This document shows, piece after piece, positions 24,890-34,011 of a stretch of 64,000 nucleotides of DNA. Within the stretch, counting starts at the first letter, position 1; each line of letters starts with the position of its first letter. The stretch comes from Mesobacillus jeotgali. GTDB lineage: Bacteria > Bacillota > Bacilli > Bacillales > Cytobacillaceae. Position numbers and translations under genes: made by a program. Where the stretch lies: the NCBI RefSeq assembly GCF_014856545.2, contig NZ_CP109811.1:4706001-4770000 (forward strand), in the 5' to 3' direction. Under the pieces are notes generated by a model. That model did not search any database, was not told the origin of the DNA, and saw only the letters and a program-made list of their open reading frames with translations.

Positions 24890-26998
24890 TTATTTCTTTC
24901 CTTTTTTCTCACTTAATTGAACTTCATAGCTGAAGTCTACCGGGTTCTTATCATCTGCAGGTGCTGCATAGCTTGTGATCATGAAATTTTTGCCGTCTTT
25001 GAACAGCTGTCTTAGCTGCAGGGCATCTTCCTCAGTTACATTGAACGGATCTACCGTAACAACCTTGTAGACAGGCTTTTTGCCAGCAGCTTGTTTTTCA
25101 TTAATGAAGGTTACTGTGTACTCTACGTACTTGCCTAAAATCTCGTTCATTGACGTGAATGCCTCAGTAGATGAACCGTCCTGGCTGAAGCCGATTTCCG
25201 GGATTGAAACATTATCAATGAACCACCCAGTGTCGTTATAGCCCCAGTCAGTCAGATAACGGAAAGATACAAGCACTTTTTGTCCTGCATATTCGCTTAA
25301 ATCGAAGCTTTCACTTGCCCATTCTTTTACGTTTCCAGTGAAACCTGGCACGTTTTCCTTGATCTTAGGATAGCCCTCTTCCACTACATCAGATGTAGTA
25401 TTCTCATTCTCAAGGCTTGTCCATGTCTCTCCACCGTCCGTTGACACCTGGACAACCCCAAAATCCCAATGCTCTTCGATATCAAGATAATGGTCAAAGT
25501 TCAATGTAGCGTCAGCGACATTGGAGAGATCTGCTTCAAAAATCAATGTATTGTCTGCCTCATCTCCCTGGTTGCCCCAAAGAACTTGGTTTGCAGCATC
25601 TGTCGGATCGGCCACTGATTTCCACAATGTTGGCAAGAAGTCGATGCCAGCGAATGAAATGCCGTCAATTTTATCCTGGAATTTGAGCTCCTTGAAATCC
25701 CCGCCCCATGCTGGAACGCCATCTTTTTCAAATTGCAGGGCACCTTCAAAATCAACTGTATAGCCACGCTTCGTACCATCGTTGTCTACAGTTAGGTCAC
25801 GGAGGTTGATGCTGTCAAAGTTATATAAGCCTTCGCCAGGCTGGTTGCTGTCAAGCGCCAATGCTGTAATGAAGTTTTGGTATACCTGTGTGAAGTCTTC
25901 TGTATAGCCATGCTTCGCAAGCGTTTTGTTCACGCCGTCAATGCCGATTACATCGCTCGTAGCAAGGTCACGGATGAATTCTTTGCCGTATTTGTCATTC
26001 ATATAAAGTGTGAAAAGATATACCTGTCCGTAATCGGCAATTGTTTCTGGTCCAGTTTCAGCTGTACGGTGGTCATCCCAGTTCACAAGTGAATTTTCCG
26101 GGTGGTCAAGGTAGAAATTGATAGAACGGTCATCATGTCCGTATCCGCCAAGGTACTCAGAGAACGTGGACATACCTTCGTTGATCCATGTTTCTTCCGC
26201 CGAGTCATTATCCGCATGGATCAAGTGCTGAAGCTCATGGATTGTTGTACCAAAGAACGTGCTCTCCAGGCGTGTTTCCCAGCTGTTTGTATCGATTGTG
26301 ATGATATTGCGGTCCATGTAATTCTCCAGTGTCTGCCAGTAAAAGCCGGCAACGAAGAACGGATAGTCAGGATTCGTATAGTTATCATCCTGGATGTTAT
26401 CGACCAGCATGACGACTTTATCGCTGCCTTCATAGTAGCCATCAGGCAAGCCTACCATCCCTGGCAGTGGAGACTGCGATCCATCATGATGATCCGGTGT
26501 ACCAAAAAATTCAGTCGCCTTTGGGTAAATATTGCTGTCAAACTCATCACGAAGCTTGTCCACTTGTTCCTGTGTGACTACATGGGCAGGTCTTGGATCG
26601 CCCTCAGGGAAACCAAGGTTATTCGCTACCCAAATCTCGACATTTTCACCGACACTGCGAAGCGTGAAATCTTTGAACTTCAAGTTCCTGTTCAAAAATT
26701 TCTTCGTTCCCCCATCGTAACTAAAAGTACTATTTGCAGAGCCGCTTTCACTTCCTGCATTTTCATCAAACTGAATTCCTTGCGCTTGTTCCTTAATAGA
26801 TTGCTCCGCTTTTTTCAAGAAGTCTTCATCCTTGGAAAGCTGGTCCAAACGGCTGTCAATATCAACCCTGTCCCCATATCTTTCAATATCCCATTTAGCT
26901 GTTGTCGCGGCATCAGCTTCCGGTACAGATACAGCTGGTGCAACTAGTGAAAGAGCCAAAGCTCCTGTTGTTAAGATTGATAGTATTTTCGATTTCAT
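24890..26998 (-). CDS. Secreted M6-family metalloprotease (immune inhibitor A-like)
   Basis: 702 residues. Signal peptide about 1-30 (LTTGALALSLVAPAVSVPEADA), propeptide, then a zinc protease domain with HELQH plus the downstream glutamate in AEETWINEGMSTFSEY. The C-terminal half contains jelly-roll-like carbohydrate/protein-binding modules (VQVSTDGGETWTSL, GWFIDNVSIP). InhA proteases degrade host or environmental proteins outside the cell. It is somewhat shorter than B. cereus InhA (about 800). Monocistronic; AAAGGAG site before the start. Confidence 0.83.
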   Translation of the reverse strand: MKSKILSILTTGALALSLVAPAVSVPEADAATTAKWDIERYGDRVDIDSRLDQLSKDEDFLKKAEQSIKEQAQGIQFDENAGSESGSANSTFSYDGGTKKFLNRNLKFKDFTLRSVGENVEIWVANNLGFPEGDPRPAHVVTQEQVDKLRDEFDSNIYPKATEFFGTPDHHDGSQSPLPGMVGLPDGYYEGSDKVVMLVDNIQDDNYTNPDYPFFVAGFYWQTLENYMDRNIITIDTNSWETRLESTFFGTTIHELQHLIHADNDSAEETWINEGMSTFSEYLGGYGHDDRSINFYLDHPENSLVNWDDHRTAETGPETIADYGQVYLFTLYMNDKYGKEFIRDLATSDVIGIDGVNKTLAKHGYTEDFTQVYQNFITALALDSNQPGEGLYNFDSINLRDLTVDNDGTKRGYTVDFEGALQFEKDGVPAWGGDFKELKFQDKIDGISFAGIDFLPTLWKSVADPTDAANQVLWGNQGDEADNTLIFEADLSNVADATLNFDHYLDIEEHWDFGVVQVSTDGGETWTSLENENTTSDVVEEGYPKIKENVPGFTGNVKEWASESFDLSEYAGQKVLVSFRYLTDWGYNDTGWFIDNVSIPEIGFSQDGSSTEAFTSMNEILGKYVEYTVTFINEKQAAGKKPVYKVVTVDPFNVTEEDALQLRQLFKDGKNFMITSYAAPADDKNPVDFSYEVQLSEKKGKK

Positions 26999-27150
26999 CC
27001 TCTTTCTCCTTTCGTGCTACGAAATAACTATAAAAATCTTAACATGCTAAATTTTCAGAAATAAGAGAATTTATAACTATATTTAGAACTACATTTTCAC
27101 TTTAAACTCCAGAAAGGGACTTACTTACCAGGCAATATGGCATGCATCAG

Positions 27151-27190
27151 AAAAAAAATCGTCCGCCAAATGTTCTGGCGGACGATTTTT
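27151..27190 (-). terminator. Terminator of the niaP-like gene
   Basis: AAATCGTCCGCCA / TGGCGGACGATTT with T runs on both sides. Confidence 0.85.
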
Positions 27191-27198
27191 CATTTTTA

Positions 27199-28404
27199 TT
27201 ATGCAAGCTCTTTCTGCTTCGTTTCCGTACCCCAGAAGAATACTGCGGCGGCACCAATGAGAATAGCTATGCAGAAAATCGTGAAGATGGCTGTAATCGA
27301 TAAATTTTGCGCGGACAGATAAGGGACCATCAGCGGGCCGACGATTCCGCCGATGCGGCCAAAGGATGCGGCCATTCCTGCACCGGATCCGCGAATTGTT
27401 GTTGGATATTGTTCCGGTGTATAAGCGTATAACGCTCCCCAGGCACCCAGGTTGAAGAATGACAGCAGGACACCCGCAATAATAAGCAATGCAAGCGAGT
27501 CTGCCGTCCCGAAGAAATAGGCGCTCAGTGCTGTTCCTATTAAGTAGACAACCAGCACGAACTTCCTGCCGGCTCTTTCAATCAGCCATGCCGCTGTAAA
27601 ATAACCCGGCAGCTGGGCAAGTGTCATGATCAGTACATACTGGAAGCTCTTGATCAAAGTGAAGCCCTTCATGACCATCACGCTTGGCAGCCAGAGGAAC
27701 ATTCCGTAATAGGAAAATACGACACTGAACCATAAAATCCAGAGCATGGCCGTTTTCTTGAAGTGTTCCCTTGACCAGACTTCAGCGATGCTCTCTTTCA
27801 TTGTGAGCCTTTCTTTTTTCGCGACTGCCAGGTACCTTGGTGAATCAGGAAGATTTACACGAAGGTACAGGGCATACAATGCTGGCAGCGCACTAAGAAT
27901 CAGTGCCATTTGCCAGCCGAATTTCGGGATGACAAAGTAGGAGATCAACGCCGCGACAAGCCAGCCTGCAGCCCAGAAGCTTTCGAGCAGGACAACGACA
28001 CGTCCCCGTTTCTCAGCAGGCACACTCTCTGCAACAAGAGTAGACGCTACAGGCAGCTCTCCGCCAAGCCCCATTCCTATAAAAAATCTTAGCAATAAAA
28101 AGAATGACAAAGTGGTTGCCATCGCGGAAATCCCGCTTCCGACCGAGAAAAGTAATAACGTAATAATAAAGACATTCTTTCGGCCGATCCGGTCAGCCAG
28201 CAAACCAAAGACAAATGCCCCGACAGCCATTCCGATTGAGTTCACACTGCCGATCCAGCCCATTTCTTTGCCCGTCAAATTCCAGTCTACCTGCAATGCA
28301 GCGATGATAAAGGACAAGATCCCCACATCCATCGCATCGAACATCCAGCCAAGACCTGCAATTCCGAGCAGCTTCTTTTCCGAAATTTCCTCAGTTTTTT
28401 TCAT
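27199..28404 (-). CDS. niaP: MFS transporter, niacin permease NiaP-like
   Basis: 401 residues, 12 predicted membrane helices. It shares long blocks with what I recall of B. subtilis NiaP (YceI): GLGWMFDAMDVGILSFI, the MFS loop GLLADRIGRKNVF, ESFWAAGWLVAALISYF and LYAYTPEQYPT. Uptake of nicotinate for NAD synthesis is the known role. No NAD genes or clear NiaR site are seen around it, so the substrate rests on similarity only. Confidence 0.75.
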   Translation of the reverse strand: MKKTEEISEKKLLGIAGLGWMFDAMDVGILSFIIAALQVDWNLTGKEMGWIGSVNSIGMAVGAFVFGLLADRIGRKNVFIITLLLFSVGSGISAMATTLSFFLLLRFFIGMGLGGELPVASTLVAESVPAEKRGRVVVLLESFWAAGWLVAALISYFVIPKFGWQMALILSALPALYALYLRVNLPDSPRYLAVAKKERLTMKESIAEVWSREHFKKTAMLWILWFSVVFSYYGMFLWLPSVMVMKGFTLIKSFQYVLIMTLAQLPGYFTAAWLIERAGRKFVLVVYLIGTALSAYFFGTADSLALLIIAGVLLSFFNLGAWGALYAYTPEQYPTTIRGSGAGMAASFGRIGGIVGPLMVPYLSAQNLSITAIFTIFCIAILIGAAAVFFWGTETKQKELA

Positions 28405-28590
28405 ATAACCCTCCTACACCATTGCAGCGATACAAATAGTTTCCCTAAAATTGTTAGTTTTAACATAACGATTCCGATGCTACTTAATATTACCATGTGT
28501 CTTTACAGTAGTCATGATAAAAGTAAGCCGTAAATAATTTCAGAGAATAAGCGGACATTATAAATACAATCTTGAAAAGGTGGATGTATT

Positions 28591-29424
28591 TTGAGAAAAA
28601 ACCGGCTCGTTAAACAGAACTCCATACCCTTTCTGCTGCTTGCAGTCATTCATGTTCTGCTTTTTTTCATATTCGCCAAACGAAGCCGCCAAAAGAATAT
28701 TTGGATCCTCTTGCTTTCAAATATAGGAATGGCCTATCTATTTGAGTATCCTGTCCTTAATTTGTTTAAAGGATATTCTTATAAACCTTACATCCTCAAA
28801 AAACGGGCCCATGACCAGATTCTTGGCGCAATCTTTTCCCAGGCATTATATGTTCCCATTACCGCTACCCTCTTGACTCTGAATGACAAGAATCGGTACT
28901 GGAAGCTTGGCAGCACACTGTTTTATTATGCAATTGAAAAGTATTTCCTGCGTTTAAAGATCTATAAAGCGTATTGGTGGAAGCCTTACTATACTGTATT
29001 TTTCATGAATATTTACTTTTATATCAGCGACTGGTTTTACAAAGCGCTGAACGCGAAAAAGGAATGGGCGCTGGTCATTGCCCAATACTTGTCGACTGAA
29101 GTAATCGGGGTTACATTGCTTTATATATCTGCGGTCAAAAGGCAGGTCAGGTTTGGCCGCGGGCTCTATCATTCATGGCGCGAGCACTTTATCCTTGCGC
29201 CGCTCTATAGCTTGATCCGTTCCATCTTCCTTGTTAAGTATTCATCAAAACCTGGATTGATGCCAAGACTCACCATGTTCCTGGGCTCGTTCCTCGCCGA
29301 TATGATTCTCGAACGGACCGGCCTGTTGAAACTGCGCTTAGACAAGCTCTGGAACCTTGCTTTCCATGTAATCATGGTCGTTATTTCAAGGTTTTTATAT
29401 TTAAGCATACGCCAAAAAAAGTAG
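28591..29424 (+). CDS. Integral membrane protein of unknown function
   Basis: 277 residues, strongly basic, with about seven hydrophobic segments and unusual density of Tyr/Trp/Phe (YKAYWWKPYYTVFFMNIYFYI). It begins at TTG 28591 after AAAAGGTGG. I do not recognise a family with confidence. It stands alone between a divergent transporter and a convergent histidine kinase and ends in a C/G-rich hairpin. Confidence 0.7.
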   Translation: MRKNRLVKQNSIPFLLLAVIHVLLFFIFAKRSRQKNIWILLLSNIGMAYLFEYPVLNLFKGYSYKPYILKKRAHDQILGAIFSQALYVPITATLLTLNDKNRYWKLGSTLFYYAIEKYFLRLKIYKAYWWKPYYTVFFMNIYFYISDWFYKALNAKKEWALVIAQYLSTEVIGVTLLYISAVKRQVRFGRGLYHSWREHFILAPLYSLIRSIFLVKYSSKPGLMPRLTMFLGSFLADMILERTGLLKLRLDKLWNLAFHVIMVVISRFLYLSIRQKK

Positions 29425-29426
29425 AA

Positions 29427-29451
29427 ACCCCCTCTGCATAGCAAAGGGGGT
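29427..29451. terminator. GC-rich hairpin between convergent genes
   Basis: ACCCCCT / AGGGGGT with an 11-nt loop; the poly-T tail is poor, so termination strength is uncertain. Confidence 0.5.
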
Positions 29452-29461
29452 AAATTCTGGT

Positions 29462-31693
29462 TTAAGTTAGTTTTTCAAGGATGACTGTCACCTTGAACAG
29501 GTCACCGTCGACTTCTATATCAAGCGAGCCATTGTGGAGATCGATGATTGATTTGGCGATTGCCAGACCAAGCCCGGATCCTTCTGTATGACGGGATTGG
29601 TCGCCGCGTTTGAATCGTTCAAACAGCTCGTTCAAATCTTCGCCCAACTCGTATTTCGTGATGTTTTTAAAAGTAAGCACAACGCGGTTCTGCTCCTCTT
29701 TTACCGAAATGTATACCCTCGTATTCTCAAGTGCATATTTCAAGATATTTCCGATGAGATTATCGAAAACCCTCCATAGCTTTTGCCCGTCAACATAGGC
29801 ATAAACAGGCTGCTCGGGCTGTGACACGCGCATCTGCAAGGACGACTGGCTCAGTGCCTCATTATGCTCGGCCAAAGCCTGCTGCAGCAGCTGGTTGAGA
29901 TCGACCTTTTCCTTGTGCAGCTCGATATTGCCGCTCGCCATTTTTGTCGCCTCGAACAGGTCATCGATCAGCACCTTCAGCCGCTTGGATTTCCGGTCGA
30001 GGATTTCGATGTAGGAATCTCGGTCCTCCTGAGCGAGGTCAGGCGTTTTCAGAAGCTCTGTATACGTGATGATTGATGTCAGCGGAGTCCTGAGATCATG
30101 GCTGACATTCGTGATCAGCTCCGTTTTCAGCCGCTCGCTTTTAGCCTGTTCCTTGTGGGAGACATTTACCGTGTTCCTAAGGTCATTGATATTAGCCGCG
30201 TGTTTCGCGATCGCAGATTTCCCTTTCACCGGTATGTCCGCACCAAGATTGCCCGCCGCGAGCTCTTCTGTATGCTTCAAAACTTTATTAAGGTAGCCCG
30301 CTTTCCTCATGATGAAGATGAAAATTGGAAGGCTTATCACCCCAAAAGCGAAAGCAATGACAATTATATCTCCTCCGCCCGCTGCAAGGACGGCAACAAA
30401 AAGCATGCCCATTCCAAATGCAATCCCGAGGATTATTAGCAGCTGCAGCCCAATGCTCTTGACTATGAACGCATCAAGTACTGCGTAATAACCTTTTACC
30501 AATAGGCTGTTCCTGGCATCTTCCTTCAGCTGCTGCCAGTCATTCCGATATTCCAAAAGGAATTTCAGCTGGACCCATCCGAATGCCAGTAGGGAAGCGG
30601 CAGCTATTAAACTGATGATCAGCTCGATAAGTGATGAGAAAATATCTGAATGGTAATAGACAAATTGTTCACTGATCAGCGTCATCGATAACAATAAGAA
30701 AACTCCGGTCAATAAAAGCATTACTGCCCTTACATCCAGCGGAATCCTGCCATAAAGAGGCTTCATGTGTTCAAATGAGCCGAACACTGTTGCCGGTTTT
30801 CTTTTTGCCAGAAAATAGCTGATGATCAGCGCTCCGATACTGGAAATCAGATACCCGATAAAAAGCATCTGCCGTTTCTGATAGTCTTTATAATTGCTGA
30901 CGGCAAAGTGTTTGTCAGGTGCCTGTTTCGATAATCCGATTTGTCCCGTAAAATCACGGTTTTGCTTACGCAAAATTTCCTCGGCCACCTCATTATATGG
31001 CATGAAATTCTCGATATGTCCTGTGTAGGCAATGATGTTTTGCAGCGCCGTGTAATCCTGGACAAAATACATTTCTTTATTATTCATAATGTTAGAAACG
31101 GATTCATTTTTACCAAGATTAAGATTCGTGAAGACCGCGTCAGTATTCCTGTCTTTTATATAGTATTTGTAGGCTTGCTCAAGGTTTAGGAATTCATGGC
31201 GGTATTCCTCCAGTTTGAGGAAAAACTCGTCGATGTTTTTTTCCTTTTCCTTGACCACTTTAGCCCTTACATATTCATCGCTATTGAAATTCTCCGTTAT
31301 ATCCGCGACTTTGGCGTCTCTTTCCTTTTTCAGCGCTTCTTCGACGGCTTTATTGCCAGAATTGATCGCCTCTTGAATTTGACCCTCATATTGCATGCCA
31401 ATGCTGGAGACTTGATCTCCAAGATTACCGTACCGCATCCGGTGTTCCTCGATTTCTTCTTCGGATACGGTGATTTCCTCTTTCATTTCTTCTTTTGTCA
31501 TCGTATTCAATTCATAGACATGCAGCAGAGTGACAAAATGATTCATTTGGTTGGCATATTCCTCAGATTCTAAGTAATCGCCCTGCATGAACTGACTTCC
31601 ATTTCCCAGCGCTGAAAATAAACCGCTAAGCCCGTATGCAATAAGAAGCACCCAGGTGACAAACAAATACTTACTTTTCGATTTTATATCCAA
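29462..31693 (-). CDS. Sensor histidine kinase with large extracytoplasmic domain
   Basis: 743 residues. One N-terminal helix (about 10-30), an extracytoplasmic, partly coiled-coil domain (about 35-270) rich in Glu/Lys, then five or six more helices (about 275-460), a HAMP-like linker, the phosphoacceptor H-box VSHDLRTPLTSIITYTELL and a HATPase domain (NLIGNILKYAL, GSGLGLAIAKSI). Its start lies 23 bp inside the end of the response-regulator gene, so the pair is translationally coupled. The signal is unknown; no transporter or target gene adjoins. Confidence 0.9.
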   Translation of the reverse strand: MDIKSKSKYLFVTWVLLIAYGLSGLFSALGNGSQFMQGDYLESEEYANQMNHFVTLLHVYELNTMTKEEMKEEITVSEEEIEEHRMRYGNLGDQVSSIGMQYEGQIQEAINSGNKAVEEALKKERDAKVADITENFNSDEYVRAKVVKEKEKNIDEFFLKLEEYRHEFLNLEQAYKYYIKDRNTDAVFTNLNLGKNESVSNIMNNKEMYFVQDYTALQNIIAYTGHIENFMPYNEVAEEILRKQNRDFTGQIGLSKQAPDKHFAVSNYKDYQKRQMLFIGYLISSIGALIISYFLAKRKPATVFGSFEHMKPLYGRIPLDVRAVMLLLTGVFLLLSMTLISEQFVYYHSDIFSSLIELIISLIAAASLLAFGWVQLKFLLEYRNDWQQLKEDARNSLLVKGYYAVLDAFIVKSIGLQLLIILGIAFGMGMLFVAVLAAGGGDIIVIAFAFGVISLPIFIFIMRKAGYLNKVLKHTEELAAGNLGADIPVKGKSAIAKHAANINDLRNTVNVSHKEQAKSERLKTELITNVSHDLRTPLTSIITYTELLKTPDLAQEDRDSYIEILDRKSKRLKVLIDDLFEATKMASGNIELHKEKVDLNQLLQQALAEHNEALSQSSLQMRVSQPEQPVYAYVDGQKLWRVFDNLIGNILKYALENTRVYISVKEEQNRVVLTFKNITKYELGEDLNELFERFKRGDQSRHTEGSGLGLAIAKSIIDLHNGSLDIEVDGDLFKVTVILEKLT

Positions 31694-32363
31694 TCCCCCA
31701 CACCACCTTCAAAAATCTTGGATTCTTCGGATCGATCTCTATTTTCTCGCGGATTTTGCGGATATGGACCGCCACAGTGTTTTCGGCATTGTAGCTTGGT
31801 TCCTTCCATACACGCTCATATATATCATTGATTGAGAACACTCTCCCGGCGTTCGTCATCAGCAGCTCAAGAATCTTGTACTCGATAGGAGTCAATTTGA
31901 CTGGTTCCCCATGTGCTGTGACTTCCTTTGAGGATTGGTCGAGTGTCAGGCCGTTCAGGTCGATGACTTTCGCTTTCCCCTCATATGTACCAAGCGTGAC
32001 ATATCTCCTCAGCTGGGATTTTACCCGTGCAATCAGTTCGAGCGGATTGAACGGCTTCGTCACATAGTCATCCGCACCGACCTGAAGCCCGAGGATTTTA
32101 TCTGTATCCTCCGCTTTAGCGCTCAAGATGATAATCGGGATATTCTTGCTTTCACGAATCCGGAACGTTGTCGTAATCCCGTCCTGACGAGGCATCATCA
32201 CATCGAGCAAAATTAGGTGAACAGGCTGCTCATTCAGCTTCTCAATCGCTTCGATACCATCCGCTGCTTTAATCACCTTGATTCCTTCATTCTTCAAATA
32301 AATCTCGATCGCATCACGGATCTCTTTCTCATCATCAACGACCAGCACATTGTATTGTTCCAT
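31671..32363 (-). CDS. OmpR/PhoB-family response regulator
   Basis: 230 residues: receiver domain with VVDDE (acidic pocket), phospho-acceptor in ILLDVMMPRQDG and K in VTKPF; C-terminal winged helix (VKLTPIEYKILELLM, IRKIREKIE). The start at 32363 follows GAAGGGGG; the longer frame to 32390 has no site. It is transcribed with the kinase, and the promoter at 32436-32460 overlaps a direct repeat that could be its own binding site. Confidence 0.92.
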   Translation of the reverse strand: MEQYNVLVVDDEKEIRDAIEIYLKNEGIKVIKAADGIEAIEKLNEQPVHLILLDVMMPRQDGITTTFRIRESKNIPIIILSAKAEDTDKILGLQVGADDYVTKPFNPLELIARVKSQLRRYVTLGTYEGKAKVIDLNGLTLDQSSKEVTAHGEPVKLTPIEYKILELLMTNAGRVFSINDIYERVWKEPSYNAENTVAVHIRKIREKIEIDPKNPRFLKVVWGIGYKIEK

Positions 32364-32435
32364 TAATAAACCCCCTTCCCTTACAGGCAAGCTTCGATAT
32401 TGTTTATTCTAGACAGTGAACCTTAATATTCACCG

Positions 32436-32460
32436 AGTATAAATCTTAAGATTTTCTTAA
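32436..32460 (-). promoter_or_regulatory. Promoter and possible autoregulatory site of the two-component operon
   Basis: On the minus strand TTAAGA-N5-TTAAGA (32460-32455 and 32449-32444) are two direct repeats 11 bp apart, the spacing used by OmpR-family regulators, just upstream of a -10 TATACT (32441-32436). Autoregulation is inferred. Confidence 0.42.
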
Positions 32461-32624
32461 TAATGGTAAAAGTGGTGTGTGAATCTATTATATATTTTTA
32501 TGAAGGATGAGAGAAAAGGTAATTTTGAGGCGTTTCACTCATAACATTGGAGATTTCCCGCAGAGAAAACCGGCTCAAGCTCCTAAAGTTGGGCCGGTTG
32601 GAGGTGAAAAACAATTTTTCATTG

Positions 32625-32652
32625 AAAAGCCAAGAAGTTTTGTGGCTTTTTT
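32625..32652. terminator. Stem-loop with T6, probable end of the HAD gene transcript
   Basis: AAAAGCCA / TGGCTTTTTT with a 10-nt loop. Read on the minus strand it also has a T4 tail and would end transcripts coming through the repeat array from the HAD gene. Confidence 0.4.
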
Positions 32653-32668
32653 CATTATGGAATTTTTT

Positions 32669-32795
32669 ATTGGCGGTTTTCACAACTTTATTGGCGATTT
32701 TCAAATTTTATTGGCGAAAAAATTAATTTATTGGCGATTTCACCCTACTTATTGGCGAAAATCAAAATTTATTGGCGAACTGGAAATTCCCGGCG
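32669..32795. repeat. 20-21-bp tandem repeat array (6-7 units)
   Basis: ATTGGCG recurs at 32669, 32690, 32710, 32730, 32751 and 32771 (spacing 21, 20, 20, 21, 20), usually inside TTTATTGGCGAWTTTCA; a worn seventh copy (CCCGGCG) lies near 32789. AT-rich spacer sequence varies. Period averages 20.4 bp, two helical turns. Confidence 0.82.
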
Positions 32796-32926
32796 TTTTT
32801 TTCCAGTTCAAGCTCCGGTTACTTGGGTAGTGTTTTCTTCCAGTTCAAGCTTCTGCTTCTTGCACAGCACTTTTTTCGAGTCCGCCCGATTAATTGGACA
32901 ACACTTTTTTTCCTAATCCAACCCAA

Positions 32927-33391
32927 TCACTTGCGCAACGTTGCAATCATCCGCTTAGGATTCAACAGCAAATCCAGGGCGTCATTAATGTTTTCAATTA
33001 CGATATCGCTTTTCAGCAGTGTTGCCGTTGCGCAGCCTTCTCTTCCAGTTATAGCAATCGCAATGTCTGCAGTTTCAAACATAGCTTCATCATTGGCCCC
33101 GTTACCCACACAAATCACTCCATCAAGGTTACTAACAAACTCCCCTTTTTCAGAAGTGTGGTCATTGGATTGAAGGACGTGCACATTAACCGGCAGCCCG
33201 ATGCATTGCCCAGCAACGGATCCATTCGTATCTGCTGTTATGACATGAACCTCCACGTCTCTGCTTAACAGCATGATTCTTTCGGCCACGCCAGGAATCA
33301 ACTCGCCGCCAAAAGCAATGGTTCCGTTAAAATCCAAAACAAGGTGATGAATAGTAAATTGGCCTCTGCCAGGGAAGGTCAATGCAAGCAT
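32927..33391 (-). CDS. HAD-superfamily hydrolase, soluble P-type-ATPase-like
   Basis: 154 residues. Nucleophile motif LDFNGTIA, VITAD (motif II) and the C-terminal VGNGANDEAMFETADIAIAI, which closely resembles the phosphorylation/hinge region of P-type ATPases. The usual second aspartate (DxD) is Asn, as is common in this stand-alone group. A phosphatase role is likely; substrate unknown. Ribosome site GAGGGGGG. Probably monocistronic. Confidence 0.78.
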   Translation of the reverse strand: MLALTFPGRGQFTIHHLVLDFNGTIAFGGELIPGVAERIMLLSRDVEVHVITADTNGSVAGQCIGLPVNVHVLQSNDHTSEKGEFVSNLDGVICVGNGANDEAMFETADIAIAITGREGCATATLLKSDIVIENINDALDLLLNPKRMIATLRK

Positions 33392-33452
33392 GAATAGCCC
33401 CCCTCATTTCTGATAGAATATTGTTATTATACACCTGCATGGAGGTTGTTAG

Positions 33453-33992
33453 ATGAAAAAGAGCAATGTCATACTTTATATCGCTTTGAGCCTTGATGGC
33501 TTTATTGCCAGGCCGGATGGGGCTGTTGACTGGCTGGATGGCGTCGAAGGTGAAGGAGACAATGGATACGGTGAATTTTACAGCCAGGTTGGAACTGTGA
33601 TTATGGGGCGAAAAACGTATGAGGAAGTTCTGAAACTGACCGACGAGTTCCCTTATGCTGGTAAAACTTGTTACGTTTTATCCCGACAGACACAGAAAAG
33701 TAACTCCCATGTCACGTTTACAGACGAGGAGCTGGAATCCCTTGTTTCCCGCTTGAAAAAAGATTCCGACGGGTCCATCTGGCTTGTCGGCGGGGGCCAG
33801 CTTGTGAAGCAATTCCTTGAAAAAAGGCTAATCGACGAACTCGAGCTGTATATTATACCTAAATTGATTGGCGAAGGAATCCCACTTTTCCCTGAAGGTA
33901 CACCTCCTGCAGATTTCGAATTGACCGAAACCGGCCAACTCGGTCAAATTGCGAAACTGAAATATAAATTGAAAACGAATGGCGCTGGATGA
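33453..33992 (+). CDS. Dihydrofolate reductase / RibD C-terminal family protein
   Basis: 179 residues with the DHFR-like fold: NVILYIALSLDGFIARPDG at the N-terminus, VIMGRKTYEEVL, and GGGQLVKQFL near 118. Similar to the B. subtilis YyaP/YwjB group, whose NADPH-dependent activity is poorly defined; not a housekeeping DHFR. Ribosome site GGAGGTTG. Ends in a strong terminator whose left arm overlaps its last codons. Confidence 0.83.
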   Translation: MKKSNVILYIALSLDGFIARPDGAVDWLDGVEGEGDNGYGEFYSQVGTVIMGRKTYEEVLKLTDEFPYAGKTCYVLSRQTQKSNSHVTFTDEELESLVSRLKKDSDGSIWLVGGGQLVKQFLEKRLIDELELYIIPKLIGEGIPLFPEGTPPADFELTETGQLGQIAKLKYKLKTNGAG

Positions 33993-34011
33993 TGTCCAGC
34001 GCCATTTTTTT
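33979..34011. terminator. Terminator after the DHFR-like gene
   Basis: ATGGCGCTGGA / TCCAGCGCCAT, 5-nt loop and T7; the stop codon lies in the loop. Confidence 0.85.

Larger units (their letters stand above)
32364..32926. other. Gene-free region with promoter, hairpins and repeats
   Basis: 563 bp between the response-regulator start and the HAD gene stop. It contains the two-component promoter (32436-32460), an 11-bp hairpin (AACCGGCTCAA at 32568-32578 with TTGGGCCGGTT at 32588-32598), a second short stem with T6 (32625-32652), the 20-21-bp array (32669-32795) and a looser repeated tract from 32801 to about 32915 in which TTCCAGTTCAAGCT occurs twice, 37 bp apart. Open frames here translate the repeats and are not credible genes. 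Confidence 0.6.

Noticed and set aside
26102..26947. Plus-strand open frame of 281 codons
   Set aside because: Antisense of the signal and protease domains of the InhA-like gene; no motif of its own.
32507..32830. 107-codon frame and overlapping 32772-33173 frame near the 20-21-bp array
   Set aside because: Peptides are repeat translations (IGG/IGD/IGE series) and the second is antisense of the HAD gene.
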